64,000 nucleotides of DNA from Microbacterium saccharophilum (lineage in GTDB: Bacteria > Actinomycetota > Actinomycetes > Actinomycetales > Microbacteriaceae), in contig NZ_BKAH01000003.1 in the NCBI RefSeq assembly GCF_007992455.1, forward strand, positions 1-64,000, given 5' to 3'. Below the pieces are notes generated by a model that worked only from the letters and a program-made list of their open reading frames with translations, did no database searches and was not told the origin of the DNA. Shown here piece by piece: positions 1-8,357 of this stretch (positions within the stretch are counted from its first letter, which is position 1; each line of letters opens with the position of its first letter). The position numbers and the translations under genes are program-made.

Positions 1-1
1 G

Positions 2-1777
2 CTAGACCAGGCCGGCCTGCGTGAGGTGCAGCCGCGCGTATCGGCCCCCGGCCGCGACGAGTTCGTCGTGCGGGCCCTGCTCGACGATGCGGCCGTGCTC
101 GAGCACGACGATGCGGTCGGCGCGCCGCACGGTGGAGAGGCGGTGCGCCACGACGAGCGTCGTGCGGCCGGTCATGAGGCGGTCCAGCGCCTCCTTGACG
201 AGCTCCTCCGACTCCGGATCGAGGGCGCTCGTGGCTTCGTCGAGCAGCAGGACGCGGGGGTCGCGGACCAGCGCGCGGGCGATCGCGAGACGCTGCCGCT
301 GCCCGCCGGAGAGGCGCGCGCCGCGCTCCCCGACGACGGTGTCCCAGCCCTGGGGCTGAGCCTGCACGAAGTCCCACGCGTTCGCGTCGCGGAGGGCCTG
401 GGCGATCCGCTCGTCCGCGACCTCCGGCATCCCGTACGCGATGTTGTCGCGGATCGACCCCTCGAACAGGACGGACTCCTGCGGCACGACGGAGACGAAC
501 CGGCGCACTGTGCGGAGGTCGAGCTCCTGCATGTCCCGGCCGTCGAGCAGGATCCGCCCGCTCGCGGGGCGGACGAACCCCAGCACGAGGTTCAGCAGCG
601 TCGATTTGCCCGATCCCGACGAACCCACGAACGCGACCGTCGTCCCGGCCGGGACGTCGAGGTCGATCTCGTGCAGGGCGTCGTCCTCGGCACCGGGATA
701 GCGGTGCGTCGCGCGCTCGAGGCGGACCGCGCCGTCGACGGCATCCACCGTGCGCTTGCCCTCGTTCTGCTCGAGGTCGGGCTCCTGGATGACCTCGGCG
801 ATCGACCGCACCGACTCGAGGCCGCGCGCGCCGACCGGGATGAGCATCAGCAGCTGCGTGAGGCCGCCGGTGAGGAGGGTGAAGTACGTCGACAGCAGCA
901 CCACTTCACCGGGGGTGATGGGCAGGATGCCGGTGAGCGCGAACACGGCGGCGAGCACGAGGCACCCCACGCCGAGCAGCTGCATCGCGACCCACGAGAT
1001 CGACGCGACGTGACCGTTGAGCATGTCGAGGTGCAGCCCCGCGCGGCGGACGCCCTCCGCCCCGTGCGTGACGCGCGTGACGGCGGTGCCCTCCAGGCCG
1101 TGCGCGCGGGTGACGGGGATGAGGGAGGCCATCTCGCCGACGCGCGCCGACAGGGTCTCGACCTCGCGGCGGAAGACCTCGTTGCGGACCTTCGACCGGT
1201 TGCGCATGCCGTAGCGGATGCCGATGGCGATCGGCACCGCGAGCGCGTACACGGGCAGGAACTGGGGCACCGCGAGCGCCGTCATCGAGACGGCACCGGC
1301 CATGACCATGACGGCGGACAGCAGCGGATGCGTGACCTGCTGGAGCATGAGCTCGACGTTCTCGACGTCGCGGACGACCTTGGTCTGCACGATGGAGGAG
1401 CTGACCCGCGTGTGATAGCCGATGGACAGGCTCTGCAGCCGCGCCGCGAGCGCGTTGCGGAGGTCCGCGCCGGTGTCGCGCACGACCGTCATGAAGCTCC
1501 GCGTGTAGAGGAGGTGGTTCGGGTAGTTCTGCAGCAGCAGGACGGCCGCGAGCGCGAACCACCACAGTACGGAGGACACCGGCCCGTCGGTCGCGACGAT
1601 GTCGATGATCGACGCCGTGATGACCGGGAGGAACCAGAGCGGGATCTCCTTCATCGCGAAGGCGAGGATCGCGAGCGTCATGCGGCCGGGGCGGCGCGCG
1701 AGCAGGCGCAGGACGGTGCGCGCGGGGTGCGCGCCGTCGATGAGGTCGACACTATGGGAAAGCGCTATCCGTGGCAC
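2..1777 (-). CDS. ABC transporter, fused permease and ATPase
   Basis: A 591-residue half-transporter with a six-helix membrane domain (about residues 35-310) followed by an ATPase domain. Visible motifs are Walker A GSSGSGKST near residue 385, signature LSGGQ near 489, Walker B LLLDEA near 510 and the switch His in AHRLS near 544. The family works as homo- or heterodimers that usually export lipids, drugs or peptides; no substrate can be read from this sequence and no partner half lies next to it. The best start is GTG at 1777, with no clear ribosome site. A LacI-type operator lies inside its first codons, so its promoter may be shared with the divergent esterase gene. The stop codon is complete at the window edge. 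Confidence 0.9.
   Translation of the reverse strand: MPRIALSHSVDLIDGAHPARTVLRLLARRPGRMTLAILAFAMKEIPLWFLPVITASIIDIVATDGPVSSVLWWFALAAVLLLQNYPNHLLYTRSFMTVVRDTGADLRNALAARLQSLSIGYHTRVSSSIVQTKVVRDVENVELMLQQVTHPLLSAVMVMAGAVSMTALAVPQFLPVYALAVPIAIGIRYGMRNRSKVRNEVFRREVETLSARVGEMASLIPVTRAHGLEGTAVTRVTHGAEGVRRAGLHLDMLNGHVASISWVAMQLLGVGCLVLAAVFALTGILPITPGEVVLLSTYFTLLTGGLTQLLMLIPVGARGLESVRSIAEVIQEPDLEQNEGKRTVDAVDGAVRLERATHRYPGAEDDALHEIDLDVPAGTTVAFVGSSGSGKSTLLNLVLGFVRPASGRILLDGRDMQELDLRTVRRFVSVVPQESVLFEGSIRDNIAYGMPEVADERIAQALRDANAWDFVQAQPQGWDTVVGERGARLSGGQRQRLAIARALVRDPRVLLLDEATSALDPESEELVKEALDRLMTGRTTLVVAHRLSTVRRADRIVVLEHGRIVEQGPHDELVAAGGRYARLHLTQAGLV
1757..1770. promoter_or_regulatory. LacI-type operator, site A
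   Basis: GGAAAGCGCTATCC is a near-palindrome centred on CG, between the ABC transporter and the divergent esterase. It resembles the sites at 3595 and 5171, giving a shared pattern close to RKAAARCGYTWYCY. The likely binder is the LacI protein encoded at 3646. It overlaps the first codons of the ABC gene, where it could also block that promoter. Confidence 0.6.
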
Positions 1778-1829
1778 ACTGCCATGGTATGCGCCGCCGC
1801 CATCGCGGCACCAGAGCTCGGGAGAACGA

Positions 1830-2507
1830 ATGACCTACCACCTCGCCGGCGATTCGACCGTCGCGCCGATGAAGGCCGGCGAGGAGCCGATGTCGGGCTG
1901 GGGCCACTTCCTCGCGGAGTCGCTGGGCGCTCCGGTGCGGAACCTCGCGTTCGGCGGCGCCACGACCGAGACGTTTCTGGCATCCGGATCGTGGGCGACG
2001 CTGATGGCCGAGGTGGCGACCGGCGACACCGTGCTGATCCAGTTCGGGCACAACGACCAGAAGGAGCCGGAGATGCTCGCCTCGCGCGGCGGCTACACCG
2101 ACCGCCTCCGCGCGATGGTCGAGGAGGTCCGCGCCCGGGGTGCGCGGGCCGTGCTGTGCACGTCGTGCGAGCGTCGCTGGTTCGACGACGCCGGCCGGAT
2201 CACCCCCACCCACGGCGACTACCCGAACGCCGTGCGCGACCTCGCCGCCGAGATCGACGCGCCGCTCATCGACCTCACCGTCTTCACGACGTGGCTCTAC
2301 GAGCACCTCGGGGATGCCGCATCCGCACGCCTGCTCTCGCACTACGCGCCCGGCGAGACCGCGGCATGGCCGGACGGACTCGCCGACGACACGCACTTCC
2401 GCGTCGAGGGCGCCCGCGCGATCGCCGCATTCGTGGCGCGGGCGCTGCGCGCGATCGAACGCCGCGACGGCGACCAGCCCGCGAAGGGAACGCTGCCCGT
2501 CAGCTGA
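1830..2507 (+). CDS. SGNH hydrolase, rhamnogalacturonan acetylesterase-like
   Basis: A 225-residue esterase. The protein opens with the GDST block (residues 7-10, nucleophile Ser) typical of family CE12 rhamnogalacturonan acetylesterases, followed by FGGATT, the oxyanion block GHND near residue 74, and a C-terminal DDTHF that supplies the catalytic Asp-His. Such enzymes remove acetyl groups from pectin side-chain backbones. No signal peptide is visible, so it probably acts on imported oligosaccharides. The start ATG follows GGAGAA. A LacI-type operator just upstream links it to the uronate cluster. Specificity is inferred from family and context. Confidence 0.85.
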   Translation: MTYHLAGDSTVAPMKAGEEPMSGWGHFLAESLGAPVRNLAFGGATTETFLASGSWATLMAEVATGDTVLIQFGHNDQKEPEMLASRGGYTDRLRAMVEEVRARGARAVLCTSCERRWFDDAGRITPTHGDYPNAVRDLAAEIDAPLIDLTVFTTWLYEHLGDAASARLLSHYAPGETAAWPDGLADDTHFRVEGARAIAAFVARALRAIERRDGDQPAKGTLPVS

Positions 2508-2534
2508 GGCGGGGTCGGGCCGGCGCCGGCGCGC

Positions 2535-3581
2535 TCAGTCGAACGGTCGCGCCGTCGGGCGGTCGAGTCCCGCCTGCGTCACCGTCGGCCAGCGCGGATC
2601 GACCGTGAGCACCTCTGCTCCGCCCGTGCCGATGAGGACGGTGTCCTCGACTTTCGCGCCGGGGGCGCTGGGGTTCCACGCGAACGCCTGCTGCTCGACG
2701 ATGAGGTCGGCGGTGTCGGCTGTCGCGCGGGGGTCGCGGCCCGCGTAGCCGGTCGGTCCGCCCTGATGGTGGCGCTGCCATTCGTCGGGTTCGAAGCCTG
2801 CGGCGCCGTAGGCGCGGCATCCGGCGGCGAAGGCGGCATCCAACCGCATCCCCGGCCGTGTCGCGGCGAGGAAGCCGGCTTCCACCTCGAGGATCCGGTC
2901 GTCATCGGCACCCGCCGCGCCCACCCAGCGAGTGGCGTTGGCGATGAGCCCGTGCCGGCGTCCGCAGACGACGAGCATGGCGCGCTCCCCCAACGGTCCG
3001 TCGGTAGGGAGCGGATGCCGGTGCGCCAGCCGCGGCGCGCCGGCGACCAGCAGGACGAGCGGATCGATCCCGCGCCGGACGAGGAGGTCGGCGAGCGCCG
3101 CCGCGGCGCCCCGTTCGGTGGTGTCGGGCCCGAGGAGCGGGGCGGCGTCGGTCAGCGCTTCGGCGGTCTCGCGGCCGAGAGCGCGGTAGCGGGCGGCCTC
3201 ACCGGGGAGCAGGCTCGCCCGGGCCGCGCGCAGCGCCGCCGCGACCCCGGCCTCGGGGACGGACGCGCGGGCGGCCGCGGCGGCGACGGCGGGCGGCGTC
3301 TGCCATGGCACGCGAATCATCCGGTCGGCGTCGGCGGGGAGAAGCTCCTCCGCGGCGAGCCGGTCGGCCTCGTTGGCCGCGACGAAGAGGGTGTCTCCGT
3401 CATCCGCCGCGATCACCGCGAGAGCGGGAGGACCGGCAAGTGAGACGTGCGTGCGGATGCCGTCGAGGTACCAGCCGATCGCCTCGTGCGAGGTGAGCAG
3501 GAGCGCATCGGCGCCGATCGACGCGCGGATCGCCGCGAGGCGCGACTGCTTGACCAGACGGTCGGCGGCGGACGGCGGCAT
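2535..3581 (-). CDS. M24 (aminopeptidase P/creatinase) family homologue
   Basis: A 348-residue protein with an N-terminal creatinase-like domain and a C-terminal pita-bread domain. The five metal ligands of true M24 peptidases look eroded. The usual Asp before TR is Asn (ANATRW), the EPG glutamate is replaced in WNPS, while the His in HHQGG and Glu in KVEDT remain. It may be a non-peptidase hydrolase or a binding protein. It is divergent from the LacI gene with an operator between them, and M24 homologues do occur in carbohydrate clusters. ATG 3581 was chosen because it leaves the operator upstream; an in-frame upstream start at 3734 would run through the operator and the LacI start. Confidence 0.8.
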   Translation of the reverse strand: MPPSAADRLVKQSRLAAIRASIGADALLLTSHEAIGWYLDGIRTHVSLAGPPALAVIAADDGDTLFVAANEADRLAAEELLPADADRMIRVPWQTPPAVAAAAARASVPEAGVAAALRAARASLLPGEAARYRALGRETAEALTDAAPLLGPDTTERGAAAALADLLVRRGIDPLVLLVAGAPRLAHRHPLPTDGPLGERAMLVVCGRRHGLIANATRWVGAAGADDDRILEVEAGFLAATRPGMRLDAAFAAGCRAYGAAGFEPDEWQRHHQGGPTGYAGRDPRATADTADLIVEQQAFAWNPSAPGAKVEDTVLIGTGGAEVLTVDPRWPTVTQAGLDRPTARPFD

Positions 3582-3594
3582 CCGGACTCCTGTC

Positions 3595-3608
3595 GTAAAA
3601 CGCTTTCT
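3595..3608. promoter_or_regulatory. LacI-type operator, site B
   Basis: GTAAAACGCTTTCT lies in the 64-bp spacer between the divergent M24 homologue and the LacI gene. It resembles the sites at 1757 and 5171. A TAGTAT -10-like hexamer follows at 3612. The position suggests autoregulation of the LacI gene and control of the M24 gene. Confidence 0.6.
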
Positions 3609-3645
3609 CGTTAGTATGGCCGGAGACGACGACGGGAAGGCATCG

Positions 3646-4647
3646 ATGACGAAGTCCTCGCGCGCCACGATCACCGACGTCGCGCGTGCCGCCGGCGTCT
3701 CGCTGTCGACGGTGTCGCGCGTCATGAACGGCAACGCCTCCGTCGATGCCGCGATGGCCGAACGCGTGCGCCTCGTCGCCGCCGAGCTCGGCTACAGCGC
3801 GAACCCGCTGGCCCGCAGCCTCGTGCTCGGCCGGACGCAGACGATCGCCGTCGTCATCCCGGATCTTGCCAACCCCACCTTTCAGGCGATCCTCCGCGGG
3901 CTCAGCCGTGCGGCGGCCGACGACGGCTACCACGTGCTCATCGCCGATTCGGCCGAGCAGGTCGAGACCGAGCGCGCGCTCGCCGAGACGACCCGGCGGC
4001 GCACCGACGGCGTCATCCTGTGCGCCCCGCGCCTCCCCGCCGGTGAGCTCGCCGAACTGCTGCCGACGCTCGCGCCGGTCGTGGTCGTGAACCGGCCGCC
4101 ACAGGAGAGCGCGCCCACGGTCGCTGCGGACTACCGCACCGCGATGGCCGAGCTGGTCGCCCACCTGTACGGGCTCGGGCACCGCCGCCTCGTGTTCCTC
4201 TCCGGCGTTGTCGGCAGCGCGTCCGGCGCGGCCCGGCGGGCAGCGCTCGCCGAGGCGCGCACGGCGCATCCCGATCTGGAGATCCTCGAACTCCCCTCCG
4301 GGGTCGACTTCGACAGCGGCGCCGCGGCGGCAGACGCCGTGCGCGCGACCGGCGCGACCGCAGTGCTCGCGTTCAACGACCTCGTCGCGATGGGGCTTCT
4401 CTCCGCCGTCGCCGCACGCGGGGTCCGCGTGCCCGAGGACCTGTCGGTCGTCGGCTTCGACGACATCCCGTTCGCGCGGTACACCGCCCCGCCGCTCACG
4501 ACGGCCGCCGTCCCGGCCGCCGAGCTCGGGCGCCGGGCGTGGGATGCCATGAGCGCACTGCTGGCGGGCGACCCGGCGCCCGCGTCGTCGGTGCTGACCC
4601 CCGAGGTCGTCGTGCGGGCGAGTACCGCCGCGCCTCCCGCATCCTGA
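3646..4647 (+). CDS. LacI family transcriptional regulator of the pectin/uronate cluster
   Basis: A 333-residue repressor. The N-terminal helix-turn-helix reads ITDVARAAGVSLSTVSRVMNG (core VSLSTVSRVMNG), followed by the hinge ANPLARSLVLGRT and a periplasmic-binding-protein-like effector domain ending in the family signature VVGFDDIPFARY. GGGAAGG sits five bases before ATG 3646; another in-frame ATG at 3616 lies at the -10 hexamer and is less likely. Three similar operators (1757, 3595, 5171) flank the surrounding sugar genes. The effector is inferred to be a uronate or pectin intermediate. Confidence 0.9.
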   Translation: MTKSSRATITDVARAAGVSLSTVSRVMNGNASVDAAMAERVRLVAAELGYSANPLARSLVLGRTQTIAVVIPDLANPTFQAILRGLSRAAADDGYHVLIADSAEQVETERALAETTRRRTDGVILCAPRLPAGELAELLPTLAPVVVVNRPPQESAPTVAADYRTAMAELVAHLYGLGHRRLVFLSGVVGSASGAARRAALAEARTAHPDLEILELPSGVDFDSGAAAADAVRATGATAVLAFNDLVAMGLLSAVAARGVRVPEDLSVVGFDDIPFARYTAPPLTTAAVPAAELGRRAWDAMSALLAGDPAPASSVLTPEVVVRASTAAPPAS

Positions 4648-4703
4648 GTCTCGGCTGCCGACCCGGGGCGCTCGCGCGGTTCGCGGTCGCTATGTTTCAG
4701 CCG

Positions 4704-5066
4704 CGCCGAACTGCGGGTGCGGGGCCGGACGACCCGCCATTCGGCGCCGGTGAACATCCGGGCGCGTGCTGAGCCGCGCCGAACTGCGGGTGCGAGGCCG
4801 GACGACCCGCCATTCGGCGCGCGCGAGCATCCGGGCCGCCGCTCATCCGCGCCGAAGTGCGGGTGCAGAGCGAGGCGACCCACCATTCGGGGCGGGTGAA
4901 AGCTCGCGCTCGCCCGCGCCGCCGTCCTCACGGCCGCCAGTTTCATCCGCGCCGAACTGCGGGTGCGAGGCGAGGCGCCCCGCCATTCGGCGCGGGTGAG
5001 CATCCGGGCGCGCGCTGAGCCGCGCCGAAGTGCGGGTGTGAGGCTGCGCAACCCACCATTCGGCGC
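4704..5066. repeat. 73-bp tandem array of imperfect palindromes
   Basis: This array fills most of the 553-bp gap 4648-5200, which has no credible gene. Five 44-bp units start at 4704, 4777, 4850, 4950 and 5023, a period of 73, 73, 100 and 73 bp. Each begins CGCCGAACTGCGGGTG (or AAGTG) and ends CCCGCCATTCGGCG, so the two ends can pair as a hairpin. The 29-bp spacers are themselves related (most contain GAGCATCCGGGC), unlike CRISPR spacers. The rest of the gap is unremarkable GC-rich DNA up to a -10-like TAGCCT at 5164. The same sequence occurs inside the cytochrome b gene at 51,631-51,779. Confidence 0.85.
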
Positions 5067-5170
5067 CACCGAATCGCGCGGGGCCCTGCTCGCGCGCGGC
5101 ATCGATCGTCGAACCACCGTCGGCTCGACTCGACGCCCCCACCAACCGCCACGCCGCGCGTGCTAGCCTG

Positions 5171-5184
5171 AGAAAACGTTTCCT
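5171..5184. promoter_or_regulatory. LacI-type operator, site C, with promoter
   Basis: AGAAAACGTTTCCT, a near-palindrome around ACGT, lies just downstream of a TAGCCT -10-like hexamer (5164-5169) and 17 bases before the Gfo/Idh/MocA start. A repressor bound here would block the promoter of the whole uronate operon. It resembles the sites at 1757 and 3595. Confidence 0.65.
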
Positions 5185-5200
5185 GAGACTCGGAGCAGCC

Positions 5201-6538
5201 ATGACCCGCACCCGGTACGCCCTCGTCGGCGCCGGCCACCGCGCCCAGATGTACGTCGATGCGATCACCGGCGAGTACGCCGACCGCGCGGAGCTCGTCG
5301 CGATCTGCGAGCCGAACCCGGTGCGCGCCGGGCTGTACGTCGACCGCGTCACCGCCGCCGGGCACGCGGCGCCGAGCACGTGGCATCCGGACGATCTCGA
5401 GGCGATGATCGCGGCCGGGCGCGTCGACCGGGTCATCGTCTGCGCGCGCGACGACCAGCATGCGCCGATCATCGTCCGCTCCCTCGACGCCGGCGCGGAT
5501 GTCGTCGTCGAGAAGCCCCTCACGATCGACGCGCCGAGCGCCGCCGCGATCGAGGACGCGGTCGCGCGCACCGGCCGCCGCGTCGTCCTGACCTTCAACT
5601 ACCGCTACGCGCCGCGCAACAGCGCCCTGCGTCAGGTCATCCAGGACGGCACGATCGGCGAGGTCACCTCGATCGACTTCTCCTGGATGCTGGACACGAA
5701 ACACGGCGCCGACTACTTCCGCCGCTGGCACCGGGAGAAGGCCCACTCCGGCGGCCTCCTCGTGCACAAGTCGAGCCACCACTTCGACCTCGTGAACTGG
5801 TGGATCCACTCCGCACCGCGCCGCGTCTACGCCTCGGGCGGGCTGCGCTTCTACGGCGCCGCGAACGCCGCCGTGCGCGGCACCGGCGCGCGCCCCGAGC
5901 GCGGCACGCACGAGGGCGACCACGACCCGTTCGAGCTCGACCTGCGCGACGACCCGCGCCTGAAGGCCCTCTACCTCGACGCGGAGCAGCACGACGGCTA
6001 CCTCCGTGACCGCGACGTGTTCGGCGCGGGCATCACGATCGAGGACAACCTCGCGCTCGTCGTCGACTACGCCTCCGGCGCGACCCTGTCGTACTCGCTC
6101 AACGCCCACGCGCCCTGGGAGGGCTACCGGGTCGCCGTCAACGGCACGCTCGGCCGCGCCGAACTGGATGTCGTCGAGCGGGGCGCCGTCCTCGCCGACG
6201 AGGGTCTGCACCCCGTGCTCGACCCCAGCGCGACGGGCGCCGGCGCGGGCACCTCACTGCGCCCGGTGACGGAGCGCCTGCTGGTCCAGCGGCACTGGGA
6301 GGAGGCCGTCGAGGTCCCGCTCGACGGCGGCGAGGGCGGTCACGGCGGCGGCGACGCTCTGCTGCTCCGCGACGTCTTCGTCGGCCCGGGCGATGACCCG
6401 CTGGCCCGGCCGGCCGACTGGACCGACGGCGTCCGCTCGATCTCGGTCGGCATCGCCGGCAACAGGTCGCTCGCGACCGGCCTCCCGGTCGATGTCGCCG
6501 ACCTCGGCATCGGCCTGCTGTCCCGGGAGCACGCGTGA
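5201..6538 (+). CDS. Gfo/Idh/MocA family NAD(P)-dependent oxidoreductase
   Basis: A 445-residue sugar-type dehydrogenase. The Rossmann start YALVGAGHRAQMY binds NAD(P), the EKPLTID block (near residue 105) carries the conserved Lys, and FNYRYAPRN leads into the substrate domain, where the RWHREKAHSGG and SSHHFDLVNWW blocks are typical of enlarged members acting on glycosides or uronates. It is the first gene of an operon with four-base or short overlaps to the next genes. GGAG lies ahead of ATG 5201, and the operator at 5171 controls it. The substrate is unknown; a pectin-derived sugar is inferred from context. Confidence 0.87.
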   Translation: MTRTRYALVGAGHRAQMYVDAITGEYADRAELVAICEPNPVRAGLYVDRVTAAGHAAPSTWHPDDLEAMIAAGRVDRVIVCARDDQHAPIIVRSLDAGADVVVEKPLTIDAPSAAAIEDAVARTGRRVVLTFNYRYAPRNSALRQVIQDGTIGEVTSIDFSWMLDTKHGADYFRRWHREKAHSGGLLVHKSSHHFDLVNWWIHSAPRRVYASGGLRFYGAANAAVRGTGARPERGTHEGDHDPFELDLRDDPRLKALYLDAEQHDGYLRDRDVFGAGITIEDNLALVVDYASGATLSYSLNAHAPWEGYRVAVNGTLGRAELDVVERGAVLADEGLHPVLDPSATGAGAGTSLRPVTERLLVQRHWEEAVEVPLDGGEGGHGGGDALLLRDVFVGPGDDPLARPADWTDGVRSISVGIAGNRSLATGLPVDVADLGIGLLSREHA

Positions 6539-7491
6539 GCCGCATCGTCGTGACCGGGGGTGCGGGGCGGCTCGGCCGCAGCCTCGTCTCCGGCCTCGCG
6601 ACCGCCGGGCACGAGGTGGTCTCGTTCGACCGTACGCGGTCCGACGACCCCGCCCTCGCCGGCGTCGCGCAGGTCGCGATCGACCTCGCCGACGCGGATG
6701 CCACGGCACACGCTCTGCAGGAGGCGCACGCCGACGCGCTCATCCACCTCGCCGCGATCGCGGTGCCCTTCAGCGCGCCCGAGCACGTCATCATGCGGAC
6801 CAACGCGATGCTCGCGATCTCGGTGCTCGGCGGCGCCGTGGCCGCCGGCATCCCGAAGATCGTCGCCGCGTCGAGTCCCACGGTGCTCGGCTACGGCGCC
6901 CCCACGGGGTGGGTGCCGGGCCGTTTCCCGCTCGACGAGGACACCGCCCCCGCGCCGTGGAACGCGTACGCCCTGTCGAAGCACCTCATCGAGCAGACGC
7001 TTCGCATGTACGCGCGGCAGACCGGCGACACGATCCGGTTCGCCGCGTTCCGCCCCTGCTACGTCATCGCGCCCGAGGAGTGGGCCGGCGCCCCGACGCA
7101 GCAGGGCCACACGGTGCGCGAGCGCCTCGACGACCCCGCGCTGTCCGCGCCGGCCGTGTTCAACTACGTCGATGCGCGCGACGTCGCCACCTTCTGCGAC
7201 CGCCTGCTCGAGGCCCTCCCCGGCATCCCCAATGCCGAGACGTTCTTCGTCGCCGCCGACGATGCGCTGGCCCGCGAGCCCCTCGCCGACCTCGTGCCGC
7301 GCTTCTTCCCCGGCACCGACGAGGTCGCCGCCGTGCTGACCGGCACGACGTCGGCGTTCTCGAACGCGAAGGCGCGGCGGCTCCTCGGCTGGGCACCCAC
7401 CCACTCCTGGCGGAGCGAACTGCCCGCGACCGACCTCGACCGAAAGGACGCGCCGACATGGACTTCGACGGCATCCTCTTCTTCCCGGTGA
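6535..7491 (+). CDS. NAD-dependent epimerase/dehydratase family, probable uronate dehydrogenase
   Basis: A 318-residue extended SDR. It has the nucleotide motif TGGAGRLG at residues 6-13 and the active-site YALSK (near residue 145), with a preceding ASSPTVLGYG strand. Between an oxidoreductase and the KdgD/ketoglutarate-semialdehyde genes, the simplest role is oxidation of D-galacturonate or D-glucuronate to the aldarolactone (EC 1.1.1.203). This is inferred from position, and a sugar epimerase is possible. It starts at GTG 6535, overlapping the previous stop by four bases. Its C-terminus runs 34 bp into the next gene; the last residues look like unconserved tail. Confidence 0.82.
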   Translation: MSRIVVTGGAGRLGRSLVSGLATAGHEVVSFDRTRSDDPALAGVAQVAIDLADADATAHALQEAHADALIHLAAIAVPFSAPEHVIMRTNAMLAISVLGGAVAAGIPKIVAASSPTVLGYGAPTGWVPGRFPLDEDTAPAPWNAYALSKHLIEQTLRMYARQTGDTIRFAAFRPCYVIAPEEWAGAPTQQGHTVRERLDDPALSAPAVFNYVDARDVATFCDRLLEALPGIPNAETFFVAADDALAREPLADLVPRFFPGTDEVAAVLTGTTSAFSNAKARRLLGWAPTHSWRSELPATDLDRKDAPTWTSTASSSSR

Positions 7492-8357
7492 CGCCCTTCG
7501 ACGCCGACGGCCGCGTCGACGTCGACCTGCTGCGCACGCACGTCGCGACGGGACTCGCCCACGCGCCCGGCGGCATCTTCCCGGCGTGCGGCACGGGCGA
7601 GTTCCACGCCCTCTCCACCGCCGAGGCGGCCCTCGTGGTGCGCACGGCCACGGAGACCGTCGCGGGCGCCGTGCCCGTCGTGGCGGGCACCGGCGGACCG
7701 CTCGGCCACGCGATCGACGTCGCGCGGTCGGCAGCGGATGCCGGCGCGGACGCGCTGCTCGTGCTGCCGCCGTACCTCGTGGGCGGCCCGCAAGCCGGCC
7801 TCGTCGCGTACGTCGAGGCCGTGGCCGCGGCATCCGACCTGCCCGTCGTCGTCTACCACCGCGGCAACGCGCAGTTCACGCCCGCCTCGATGCGCCGGCT
7901 CGCGCAGAACCCGAAGGTCATCGGCTTCAAGGAGGGGGTCGGCGACGTGGGCGCCGCGCAGCTCATCGTGCGGGCGGTGGCGGATGCCGGACGTGACGAC
8001 TTCCTCTTCTTCAACGGCCTGCTGACCGCGGAGCTGACCCAGGCGGCGTACCGCGGCATCGGCATCCCCCTGTACTCGTCAGCCGCCTTCGCGATGATCC
8101 CCGAGGTGGCGAACGCCTACTACCGCGCTTACACCGCCGGCGACGAGGACCGGCGCCTCGCCCTCCTCGACGGGTTCTACGCGCCGCTCGTCGCCCTCCG
8201 CGACGAGACGGCGGGCTTCGGCGTCTCCCTCATCAAGACCGGCCTGCGCCTCGGCGGGCTGCCGGTCGGCGGCGTCCGCGCCCCGCTCGTGGACCCGACG
8301 CCCGACCAGGAGCGTCGCCTCGCCGAGATCCTGGACGCCGGACGGGCCCTCGTGTGA
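7458..8357 (+). CDS. kdgD: 5-dehydro-4-deoxyglucarate dehydratase (decarboxylating)
   Basis: A 299-residue member of the DapA/N-acetylneuraminate lyase family. The FFPVTPFDADG start, GTGEFHALS, catalytic Tyr in VVYHRGNA (near 133) and Schiff-base Lys in GFKEGVGD (near 158) match KdgD, which converts 5-keto-4-deoxyglucarate to 2-oxoglutarate semialdehyde and CO2 (EC 4.2.1.41). It is followed by an aldarate-type dehydratase and a semialdehyde dehydrogenase, the two neighbouring steps. The start ATG 7458 lies within the end of the upstream gene, with GAAAGGA 11 bases before it. Confidence 0.88.
   Translation: MDFDGILFFPVTPFDADGRVDVDLLRTHVATGLAHAPGGIFPACGTGEFHALSTAEAALVVRTATETVAGAVPVVAGTGGPLGHAIDVARSAADAGADALLVLPPYLVGGPQAGLVAYVEAVAAASDLPVVVYHRGNAQFTPASMRRLAQNPKVIGFKEGVGDVGAAQLIVRAVADAGRDDFLFFNGLLTAELTQAAYRGIGIPLYSSAAFAMIPEVANAYYRAYTAGDEDRRLALLDGFYAPLVALRDETAGFGVSLIKTGLRLGGLPVGGVRAPLVDPTPDQERRLAEILDAGRALV

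Noticed and set aside
26..2608. 860-residue plus-strand frame across the ABC transporter
   Set aside because: Shadow of the ABC transporter joined to the SGNH gene region in the wrong frame.
4704..5066. CRISPR array
   Set aside because: The regular period is suggestive, but spacers are similar to each other, units are palindromic over 44 bp, and there are no cas genes.
4131..5117. Minus-strand frame covering the end of the LacI gene and the repeat array
   Set aside because: Its apparent repeats (NGG...RRGSARAR) are just the DNA repeat translated; no start signal or domain.
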